In this document: piece after piece, positions 54,884-62,233 of the stretch | How positions within the stretch are numbered: the first letter of the stretch is position 1 | How the letters are laid out: each line of letters begins with the position of its first letter | NCBI RefSeq assembly: GCF_000281045.1 | Contig: NW_008246094.1 | Span: forward strand, 132,812-195,044 | Reading direction: 5' to 3' | From: Saprolegnia diclina VS20 | Lineage: Eukaryota > Oomycota > Saprolegniomycetes > Saprolegniales > Saprolegniaceae | DNA: 62,233 nt | The notes under the pieces: model-generated | The model's database searches: none | What the model saw: only the letters and a program-made list of their open reading frames with translations | What the model was told of the DNA's origin: nothing | Translations under genes and position numbers: made by a program

Positions 54884-55384
54884 TTATCGCAGCGTGACGG
54901 TCTCGGACGGCGCGATGAGCTCAATGAGCGGGCGCACGGTGCACGCGTCGCAGCCCGTCTCGGTGAGCACGCGCGTGAGATCGTCGAGCCAGCGTGTAAA
55001 GTCCACCTCGGCCGTAAAGCCAAGCGTCCACGACTGCAGCGTCGCCGCGTCCTGCAGCAGCAGCGTGTACGCTGGCGACTGGTAGCGCGCGTACATAGGA
55101 ATGACAGCGCTGATGTTGCGCAGCGCCATGGCCTTGGCGCCGTTATAGATGCAGTGGTTGGGCTGATCCAGCGTCACAGTGGTGCGGCGGAACGCGCGGT
55201 CCATCGAGAAGAAGCTCACAAACTCCTCCGAGAGCACGATGGGCGTTAATGTCGACGACGCATACAGTACGGACAACCAGCGCGACGATGGAAGCCATTC
55301 GTAGAGCCGTGACGCGAGCGACGTCACTTGGCTACTGGCGCCGAGGCCATGCTCGAGCACGTGGAGCTCGTCAAAGTGCAGCAT
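54884..55384 (-). CDS. Hypothetical protein, 166 residues
   Basis: Uninterrupted frame with the G/C-ended codon use of neighbouring genes (MLHFDELHVLEHGLG to PSETVTLR). Mostly alternating strand-like segments ending in a helix (FTRWLDDLTRVLTETGC), which would suit a small PH-like or lipocalin-like fold, but I see no diagnostic motif. No signal peptide or TM segment. Could also be the only visible exon of a longer gene. Confidence 0.5.
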   Translation of the reverse strand: MLHFDELHVLEHGLGASSQVTSLASRLYEWLPSSRWLSVLYASSTLTPIVLSEEFVSFFSMDRAFRRTTVTLDQPNHCIYNGAKAMALRNISAVIPMYARYQSPAYTLLLQDAATLQSWTLGFTAEVDFTRWLDDLTRVLTETGCDACTVRPLIELIAPSETVTLR

Positions 55385-55864
55385 CTTCTACACTGTGGCG
55401 GTCGTCGACTCGGAAGATTCGAGTTATTTAAAGCATTAGATATACACGCAGTACAACGCCCAATCACCGGGCGGGAGACAGCGACAACGGATGTTCCTCT
55501 GGCGCCAACGCTCGACGGGCGGCGAGCAGGTGGCAGCGTGTCCTGGCGTCGAGGTACTAGTGTGAGATTGCACTTTGGCTCACGTTGACATCCGGCGCTT
55601 TTTGCTACCAAGTAGTTCTTGACATGGACTAGAATCGCGCGACTCGTTCGTTCTAGTCGTTTTTACAGTTGTAGGTCTAGTCGAGTCGTAGTCGTGAAGT
55701 AGCTTGTTGGAGCTCATGTGTCGATGGCGAGCCAGAAACTACTTGGGGCCATTGAAGATCCGCCGCGCGAAGGACGTGGATTGGCTCAGAATGCTGGATA
55801 TTTGACCAATCAAATCGCGTGCAATCTTGGCGTGCCCATTGTGGAGGGAACTTTTGGTTTCAGG
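55385..55864. promoter_or_regulatory. MSH6 promoter with CCAAT pair
   Basis: 480 bp. GATTGG at 55779-55784 and CCAATCAAA at 55806-55814, 50-85 bp before the chosen MSH6 ATG; in-frame sequence upstream from 55718 overlaps these boxes and is not counted as coding. Confidence 0.6.
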
Positions 55865-58800
55865 ATGAAGCAGCAATCGCTCCTGAGCTTCTTCTCGCCG
55901 CCGGCCAAGAAGCCACCGACGGGCGGCGACGCCAAGGAAGGAACACCTGCGACGTCGGCGAAGAAGGCGCCGGCGGCCAAGCCCTCGGCCGCCAAGGCCA
56001 CACCGGCCAAGTCGACGCCGGCCAAGTCACCTGTGGCCAAGACGACGCCAGCCAAGACGACGCCGGCCAAGACGACGCCAGCCAAGACGACGCCGGCCAA
56101 GACGACGCCAGCCAAGACAACTCCGGCAAAGGCGGAAGCAAGCATGCCACGGGTCGAGCTCACGCCACGAGCCAAGCCGCAGAAATCGTACAAGGACGTC
56201 CTTGGCTCGAGCTCGGACGACGACGCGGACGACGACGAGCCGCTCACCAAGAAGCGCAAGCGCCTCACCAAGCCGCAGTCCAAAGCGATCGCCATCTCAG
56301 ACGACGACGAGGAAGACGAGTGGAAAGAGCCCAAGGACGTGGTCATGGTCGAGAGCGACGACGGCAGCGTCAGCCTCGCCAGCGAGAGCGAAGAAGACGT
56401 CAAGCCCATCCAGAAGAAGGCAAAAACCAAGTCGCCAGTGACCAAGAAAGCGCCTCTGAAAGCGGCCAAAGCGCCGACGAAGGAGACACCGCCGGCGGGC
56501 AGCGGTGGCACGCTCCGCCAGCACGACGCGTGGCCATGGCTCCACGCCGAGCGCATGGACATGAAAAAGCGCAAGCCATCCGACCCCGAGTACGACGACC
56601 GGACTCTCTACCTCCCCGAGACGTTCTTGAGCAAGGAGACGCCGGCCATGCAGCAGTGGTGGGCGGTCAAGCGCGAGAACATGGACACGGTCCTCTTCTT
56701 CAAAGTCGGCAAGTTTTACGAGCTCTTCCATATGGACGCCGACATTGGCTTCAAGGAGCTCCAGCTCAACTACATGAAGGGCGAGAAGGCGCATTCGGGC
56801 TTCCCCGAGAAGGCCTATGCCAAGTACTCGTCGCAACTCGTGGCGCGCGGGTACCGCGTCGCGCGCGTCGAGCAGACCGAGACGCCCGAGATGCTCAAAG
56901 CCCGGGGCACCAAGTCCAAGGTCGTGCGCCGCGAGGTCTGCTCGCTCTTGTCGCCGGGCACGAACACGATCAGCTTCCTCGATGGGTCGACGCCGGTGCT
57001 CCGGACGGGCGTTGCGTCGTACCTCCTCGCGTTGAAAGAGGAAGAGACGTCGTATGGCCTTTGTCTCGTCGACTGCACCACTGGGGCGTTTGTCCTCGGG
57101 CAGTTTGATGACACGCGGCAGCGCGACCGGCTGCGTACTGTCTTGGCGCAGTTTCACATTGCCGAGATCGTCCACGAGCGCCACGGGCTCTCGAAGGAGA
57201 CGAAGGCGGTGCTCAACCACGGCCTTGCCACGTCGACGTGCGTCCGCACGGAGCTCAAGGCCGGCGCCGAGATGTGGGATGCGACCCGCACGGTGCGGGA
57301 GCTCAAGTCGGCTGCGTATTTTGCGGCCGAGGCCTGGCCCAGTGTGCTCTTGGCGTGCATCGACTCGGACGGGACGGTCAAGGCTGACAAGGCGCTGGCG
57401 ATTGGCGCGCTCGGCGGGTGCGTCTGGAACCTTCGCCGGAGCTTGATCGACCACGAGCTTCTCTCGCTCGGGCAGTTTGCGACGTACACGCCGCCGGATG
57501 CCTCAAGCGAGCTCACGCAGCGCTACGTGGTACTCGACGGCCATACGATCTCCAACCTCGAGCTCTTGCGCAACAACTACAACGGGACACGCCAAGGATC
57601 GGTGCTGGAGCAGCTCGACAAGACGATCACGGGCTTTGGGAAGCGGCGGTTTGAAGAATGGCTGCTCAAGCCACTCTGCCACGTCGACGAGATCCACGCG
57701 CGGCTGGACGCGGTCGCCGACCTCATTGGGCTCCACCACAGCGTCGTAAGTGAAGTGCGGAGCATCCTCAAGAGCCTTCCGGACCTCGAGCGCCTCTTGT
57801 CACGCATCCACGCTCTGGGGTCGGCACACCGCGCGCAAACGCACCCGGACGGCCGTGCTATCATGTACGAGCTTGCGTCCTACAACGTCCGCAAGATCAA
57901 GGACTTTGTCGCGGCGCTCAACGGCTTCAAATCTGCGATCCGGGTCGTCGAGTTGCTCCGGGACGCGGTCACCGCGCCTGTCCTGACCGAGTGGGTCGAG
58001 TCGTACCCGGATGTCTCGGAGGTTCTGTCCTTCTTTGATGCAGCGTTTGACCACCGCCAAGCACTGCAGTCCGGCACGATCCAGCCGCAGGCTGGCGTCG
58101 ACGCCGACTATGACGACGCGGCCAACGAGGTGACGACGGTGCTCGACGAGCTCGATGTGTATCTGCAGGCGCAGCGCAAGGCGCTCAAATGCAAGTCGAT
58201 CGTGTATTGGGGCACCAAGCGCGAAGACCGCTTCCAGCTCGAAGTGCCCGAGTCGGCGATCGGGTCGCAGCAACCCAAGGCGTACGAGCTCAAGAGCAAG
58301 AAGAAGGGCTTCAAGCGCTTCCATACGCCCGAGATCCGCGACTTGCTGCGGCGCCTCATGGCCGCCGAAGACCGCAAGGAAGACGCACTCAAAGACCAGA
58401 CGCGCAAGATGTTTGCGACCTTTGATATGCACTACGCCAAGTGGCTTGCTGCCGTCCACGCTCTCGCAACGCTCGACTGCCTCATTAGCCTCGCGCTCAT
58501 CTCGGGCCAGAGCGACGGCTACGTCCGCCCCACCTTTGTCAACGCCGCCGCCGACGGGCCCTTCCTCGAGATTGTGGACGGCAAGCACCCGAGCATTGCG
58601 GCGTCCGTGCCCGACTTTATCCCGAACGACACGACGTTGAGCGGATCGACGCCGATGCTGCTGCTCAGCGGTCCCAACATGGGTGGCAAGTCGACGCTCC
58701 TTCGGCAAAACTGCATCCTCGTGCTCATGGCGCAGATGGGCTGCTACGTCCCCGCGACGTCGTGCGCGCTGACGCCGGTCGACCGTATTTTCACGCGGCT

Positions 58801-59386
58801 CGGCGCGTCCGACCGCATCCTCGCAGGCCAGAGTACGCTCTTTGTCGAGCTCGCCGAGACGGCGACGATCCTCCGGCACGCATCGCGCCACTCGCTCGTC
58901 ATTTTGGACGAGCTCGGTCGCGGTACCTCGACGTTTGACGGCACGGCCATCGCATATGCTGTCGTCGAGCATCTCTTGCACGGAATTGGGTACGTTTTTT
59001 TAAATGTATCAAGGTATCAAGAGGCGCGAAATAGGTGCCGGACGATGTTTGCGACGCATTACCATTCGCTCGTCGAAGAGTACATTGAGAACGACCGCGT
59101 CGGCCTCGGCCACATGGACTGCATGGTCGACCCGGACAACGACGCCAAGGTCGTCTTCCTCTACAAGCTCGCCGACGGCATTTGCCCCAAGAGTTATGGC
59201 CTCAACGTCGCAACGCTCGCCGAGCTCCCGGACGACGTCATTACACTCGCGGGCGCCAAGTCGGCCGAGTTTGAAGATGCGCTCAAAAATACGTTTGCGT
59301 GCTCGGAGCTGCAGTCAGCCGTGCGCAATGCCGCCGCGGCGAGCGACGGCGCCGCCCTGCGCGCGCTCTGGACGAATCTTGCCTAG
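55865..59386 (+). CDS. MSH6: DNA mismatch repair protein MSH6
   Basis: Two exons (intron 58990-59034, 45 nt) give 1158 residues. The ATG at 55865 opens a PCNA-binding PIP box (MKQQSLLSFF). A disordered Lys/Pro/Ala tail with KTTPA repeats and acidic patches (to about residue 210) leads to MutS I (AMQQWWAVKRENMDTVLFFKVGKFYELFHMDADIG, with the mismatch-wedge FYE), connector, lever, clamp, and the ATPase: Walker A GPNMGGKSTLLRQ, Walker B LVILDELGRGTSTFDG, H-loop MFATHYHSL. With MSH2 it forms MutS-alpha, which recognises base mispairs and short loops. The intron is a multiple of three without stop; removing it restores the conserved HGIG/CRTMFATHYH spacing. Confidence 0.96.
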   Translation: MKQQSLLSFFSPPAKKPPTGGDAKEGTPATSAKKAPAAKPSAAKATPAKSTPAKSPVAKTTPAKTTPAKTTPAKTTPAKTTPAKTTPAKAEASMPRVELTPRAKPQKSYKDVLGSSSDDDADDDEPLTKKRKRLTKPQSKAIAISDDDEEDEWKEPKDVVMVESDDGSVSLASESEEDVKPIQKKAKTKSPVTKKAPLKAAKAPTKETPPAGSGGTLRQHDAWPWLHAERMDMKKRKPSDPEYDDRTLYLPETFLSKETPAMQQWWAVKRENMDTVLFFKVGKFYELFHMDADIGFKELQLNYMKGEKAHSGFPEKAYAKYSSQLVARGYRVARVEQTETPEMLKARGTKSKVVRREVCSLLSPGTNTISFLDGSTPVLRTGVASYLLALKEEETSYGLCLVDCTTGAFVLGQFDDTRQRDRLRTVLAQFHIAEIVHERHGLSKETKAVLNHGLATSTCVRTELKAGAEMWDATRTVRELKSAAYFAAEAWPSVLLACIDSDGTVKADKALAIGALGGCVWNLRRSLIDHELLSLGQFATYTPPDASSELTQRYVVLDGHTISNLELLRNNYNGTRQGSVLEQLDKTITGFGKRRFEEWLLKPLCHVDEIHARLDAVADLIGLHHSVVSEVRSILKSLPDLERLLSRIHALGSAHRAQTHPDGRAIMYELASYNVRKIKDFVAALNGFKSAIRVVELLRDAVTAPVLTEWVESYPDVSEVLSFFDAAFDHRQALQSGTIQPQAGVDADYDDAANEVTTVLDELDVYLQAQRKALKCKSIVYWGTKREDRFQLEVPESAIGSQQPKAYELKSKKKGFKRFHTPEIRDLLRRLMAAEDRKEDALKDQTRKMFATFDMHYAKWLAAVHALATLDCLISLALISGQSDGYVRPTFVNAAADGPFLEIVDGKHPSIAASVPDFIPNDTTLSGSTPMLLLSGPNMGGKSTLLRQNCILVLMAQMGCYVPATSCALTPVDRIFTRLGASDRILAGQSTLFVELAETATILRHASRHSLVILDELGRGTSTFDGTAIAYAVVEHLLHGIGYVFLNVSRYQEARNRCRTMFATHYHSLVEEYIENDRVGLGHMDCMVDPDNDAKVVFLYKLADGICPKSYGLNVATLAELPDDVITLAGAKSAEFEDALKNTFACSELQSAVRNAAAASDGAALRALWTNLA
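56036..56128 (+). repeat. 15-bp tandem repeat coding KTTPA in MSH6
   Basis: About six near-identical units (GCC(A/G)GCCAAGACGAC type) encoding TTPAK, adjoining single TPAK/SPAK motifs upstream. Resembles histone H1 tail S/TPAK motifs. Confidence 0.85.
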
Positions 59387-59864
59387 TCGTTTTCTGTATC
59401 TACATATACATATATCGTCCTTCCAAAATTTGATTGTATTCCTACAGCGCACAGTTGGACTGGCGCCGGTTCAAACCTCAGCGTCCGACCATTTGAGTGT
59501 GCTGCCGCCAAGTCACTTCTTATTGACACTTGGCTGCCGCTCTCGCATCGGCGCTTTGGACGGCGGGGCCGCGGACCAGACATCCAGATTGCGAAGCGGA
59601 CTAGCGCCGTGTGGGTGTCGACGAGTTGTGCGTCGTGTGATCTCTAATGTCAATGATATCAGACGGTATACGTTCGGTCTTACATCGTTGAAACTAGAGA
59701 TAGGAGTCTTCGATCTCTATACATTGTACTTCTGTTCACTGTAGTAGCAAAAATATACATGTCAGTAGATTGCCCGTTGGTGGTAGCCACCGACGGTCGC
59801 CATCCCGCTATCTCTTGTCAAACCCCGAGATGGAAAAAGCGCCAACGGCTCTTTGACAATCGAG
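59387..59864. other. Convergent spacer between MSH6 and ribosomal oxygenase
   Basis: 478 bp, AT-richer than the genes; no gene or repeat recognised. Confidence 0.5.
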
Positions 59865-61656
59865 TTACTCGTTCTTCTCAAACATGAGCAGCCCTTCTTC
59901 GTAGAGGGCTTTGACAAGCCCGATCTGGTCGGCCGGGTCTTCGTGCGGGAGGTCGCCGACGCGGAAGAAGGCCGGGTAGCTCTCAAAGATGTACTCGATG
60001 CTCTCGGCGTCGTCGATCTCAAACTCGAGCGGCGAGAGCGGGTTCTCGTGGTGCTTGCGCGAGTTTTCCTTGCAGTGGTAGACGACCGCCTTCCCGTCCT
60101 CGATCGCCATGCGCGCAATGCCATACCGCAGCAGCTTGAAGCGCGCGTTGACGTTGATCTTTGGCCGCGGACTGCCCTCGACCGTGCAGTCTTCCTCCTC
60201 GTCTTCGAGCTACCATCCCATTGCATCAGTGACGCACCTCCGTCATCGTGTTCGTACCAAGGGCGGGAGACGGTCAACGAGAAAGTTGCGCGCCATTTGG
60301 TCGCACGCCGCGTCCGCAATGTCCATGGCTTCCGTCACAATCTACGAGGTTCTCAATCCCGTCTCAAGTATCAAGTTGATACAAACCTCGCGGAGGTTCT
60401 TCTTGAGCGCGGCAAGGAATGCAACGCGGCGAGGGTCTTCGGTCTTGTCCGAGTGAATCGCACCCATGTAGCCGAGGTAGTCGCGCGGCAGCGACTTGCG
60501 CAGCTCGACGTTTTGAGCAATCACGTTGGTCACAGCCTATGTTTCAAGTTGATACAAATCGCACCTGCAACGCAAAACCATACCTGCGGCATGAGCGTCT
60601 CGAGGAGGTTGCCGTAGCAGTTTTGCTGCCCCGTCGACACTGTCACGTGCAGCGAGTCGGCCTACGCAAAATGAAAATCCCGTTAAATAGCGTAAAATAC
60701 GGGAAAATATGCAAAATACGTACGTCGTCCGGGCTCTGCGCCTGGTGGATAAAGCCGCGGGGGAAGTAGATCAAGTCGCCTTGCTCGACGAGCACGTCGA
60801 CGATCGGGCTACCAATCTCGTCCTGCTTGAAGTTGCGGCTCGACGTGCGCGGGAGCGTCTCGTCGTCGCTCAATGGCGCGTAGACCTTCCACTGCTTCTT
60901 GCCTTCGACCTGCAGCAAGAAGGCTTCAATGTCGTCGTAATGCGGCGCAAACCCCTAGATACCACAAAACGATATGCCTCTTTTTCAAACGCGAATTTTG
61001 CGATGGACCTGCGTGCCCTTGGGCGTGAGGTACGTGTTGGAGCCGGCCATGCAGCCCCACTCTTCCTCGAGGATCGAGAGCATTTTCCAGACCGGGTCCG
61101 AGAACTTTTGTGGGCACAAGAGGCGCACCGAGCAGCCTTGCTCAAAGTGCTTCCAGACGGTCGCCGGGTTAGCCGCGCCATCCGGGTTGAGCGTCGTGCG
61201 CACGTCGTTCTGGTACCGCGTCAAGTCAATGTCCTCGCCGTACTCGAGCGTGTGCTCGCGCAGCATGCGGTCGATCTCGTCGCGGCTGAACCACCCGTCA
61301 TAGTACGACTCAAAGTGGCGCTTGATCACGAGCGGCTTGCGCTCCCAGTAGTTGGCGTAAAAATCCTGTTGACGCAAAGGACTAGCACCTTTTCGTAGCA
61401 GTAGCATAGAGAGTTACCTCGAGCGTCACGGGGTAAATGAGCCATTGGAAAAAGAGCTTGGCCTTGGTCGAGCTGTGGAGGCCCGTGTCCATCGCGAGCT
61501 CGTGCGCGTCGGTGACGTCATCACCCTCGATGGCTACGCGGTGTATGATGAGACGGCGGTGACGCAGAGCGCGTCGATAGAGGTCGTACGGGCGTCGATC
61601 ACGAGCGGGTGCTTCTCTTCGACCTTGCGGCGCTTGGACGACGACGGCGCAGACAT
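59865..61656 (-). CDS. Ribosomal oxygenase, JmjC cupin (NO66/MINA family)
   Basis: Eight exons (seven introns, six TAG and one CAG acceptor) give about 480 residues from the ATG at 61654-61656 (MSAPSSSKRRKVEEK, a short basic nuclear signal). JmjC core: FYANYWERKPLVIKRHF, GFAPHYDDIEAFLLQVEGKKQWKVY with the Fe(II)-binding HxD, and PRGFIHQA with the distal His. Then dimerisation and winged-helix parts ending LYEEGLLMFEKNE. NO66 and MINA53 hydroxylate histidines in ribosomal proteins uL2 (L8) and uL15 (L27a) using 2-oxoglutarate and oxygen. Which of the two this matches better cannot be settled by eye. CCAATCAAA at 61720-61728 lies 64 bp upstream. Confidence 0.9.
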
Positions 61657-62131
61657 GACCGAGTAGGATTGGTTGTGGTCGACTGAGTGCAACGATTGGG
61701 TCGTAAAAGCAATAGATAGCCAATCAAACGCGAGGTGAGGAAAATACGCCAAGGCCATTGGTGGATTATCAACAAATGGCATCGGCGCATTGCCACGCAC
61801 AACGCAGATTGAGCTCTTGCATCAGAGTGCGCCGAACCCGTGAGCTTGCTTTGCTGGGCGGTGCATCATGCTCAACTACAGTAGGTAGTATGCACTGCGT
61901 AGCTCCGCGGACAGCGGCCAATCTAGCCGGCTCTCTTTTTGAGCAGTCAACTGACGCGCTTGAGCTTGGCCAGTCGTTTGGTCCTGGGCATCAGACAACG
62001 CATACATTCGCAAAGTGTTTGAGTATACAAGTTGTCATCATCGAGTAAATGTTTGTTCATTTATCTTCAATATACGATACGGTTTAAATGTACAGACACA
62101 GTGGCTGTTGCTCTCTTCTTGCGAGAGCAGT
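61657..62131. promoter_or_regulatory. Promoter of ribosomal oxygenase and 3' flank of transporter
   Basis: 475 bp with GATTGG at 61694-61699 and CCAATCAAA at 61720-61728. No gene recognised in 61760-62131. Confidence 0.5.
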
Positions 62132-62233
62132 TTACGCTTCGTCGCGCTTGGGCGTCTCGATATCGACAGTCTTCTGGGCGCGGACCGACCCGTTGGAGAA
62201 GAGAAGCTCAATGTCTTCGAGGAGGAGGCCCTT
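62132..62233 (-). CDS. C-terminal end of MFS sugar transporter (partial)
   Basis: Open from the window edge to TAA at 62132-62134. The 33 residues begin KGLLLEDIELLFSNGS, matching the PETKGxxLExIxxLF signature just after TM12 of sugar-porter-family MFS proteins, then a short cytosolic tail ending KRDEA. Substrate cannot be judged. The call rests on one motif. Confidence 0.6.
   Translation of the reverse strand, partial: KGLLLEDIELLFSNGSVRAQKTVDIETPKRDEA

Noticed and set aside
1-62233. Retroelement, viral, CRISPR or DNA-transposon copies
   Set aside because: No reverse transcriptase, integrase, transposase core, capsid-like gene, long terminal repeats or repeat-spacer arrays were recognised by reading both strands.

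Overview
This is eukaryotic nuclear DNA. It is GC-rich and gene-dense, with genes on both strands, very short introns (about 36-61 nt) and short intergenic spacers. Gene content (a dynein-arm assembly factor, an SFI1-type centrin-binding protein, a CPS1-like mitochondrial carbamoyl-phosphate synthase, an ArgB-ArgC fusion, an opine-dehydrogenase-family enzyme, APT-repeat secreted protein, PRA1 paralogues) together with the mini-introns points to a flagellate stramenopile. My best guess is a saprolegnialean oomycete. That placement is inference; no marker gene proves it. Two runs of N (25713-26024 and 49792-50179) are assembly gaps inside low-complexity coding sequence.

Layout. 1-5 kb: start of a secreted multicopper oxidase (-), a CENPB-type HTH + ankyrin gene (-) and an opine-dehydrogenase-like gene (+). 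5-13.4 kb: a coiled-coil protein (-), a MAN1/Src1-type inner nuclear membrane protein (+) and an unusual kinesin (-). 13.9-19.2 kb: NOM1/SGD1 (+) and a BRAP2-type RING/UBP-zinc-finger protein (+). 19.3-28.6 kb: carbamoyl-phosphate synthase (-), a lysine-rich protein (+) and mitochondrial acetylglutamate kinase/NAGP reductase (-). 29-37 kb: a small secreted Thr/Pro protein (-), a degenerate PARP-like protein (-) and a 1391-residue SFI1-like protein (-). 37.5-46 kb: four PRA1-family genes interleaved with a TBP-related factor (-), a signal peptide peptidase (+) and an SRPBCC-fold protein (-). 46.7-62.2 kb: DNAAF5/HEATR2-like (+), a DEK-C/HIRIP3-like histone chaperone (-, cut by a gap), CoA-transferase family III (-), ribosomal protein L17/uL22 (+), a hypothetical (-), MSH6 (+), a NO66/MINA ribosomal oxygenase (-), and the tail of an MFS sugar transporter (-).

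How the genes fit together. The carbamoyl-phosphate synthase and ArgB-ArgC genes, both with likely mitochondrial presequences, lie 2.7 kb apart (start codons 4.7 kb apart, a small gene between) and belong to arginine/urea-cycle metabolism. NOM1, uL22 and the ribosomal oxygenase serve ribosome biogenesis. DNAAF5, the SFI1-like protein and the kinesin are cytoskeletal or flagellar. The four PRA1 genes look like a local expansion.

The most unusual signals run across genes: about 95% of some 98 introns I reconstructed by hand end in TAG rather than CAG, with donors very often GTACG; a 7-mer (TTGATAC/GTATCAA) recurs in introns of unrelated genes in both orientations; and a CCAATCA(A/G)A-like box sits 35-110 bp upstream of most start codons. 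No tRNA, rRNA, CRISPR, viral or retroelement sequence was recognised.
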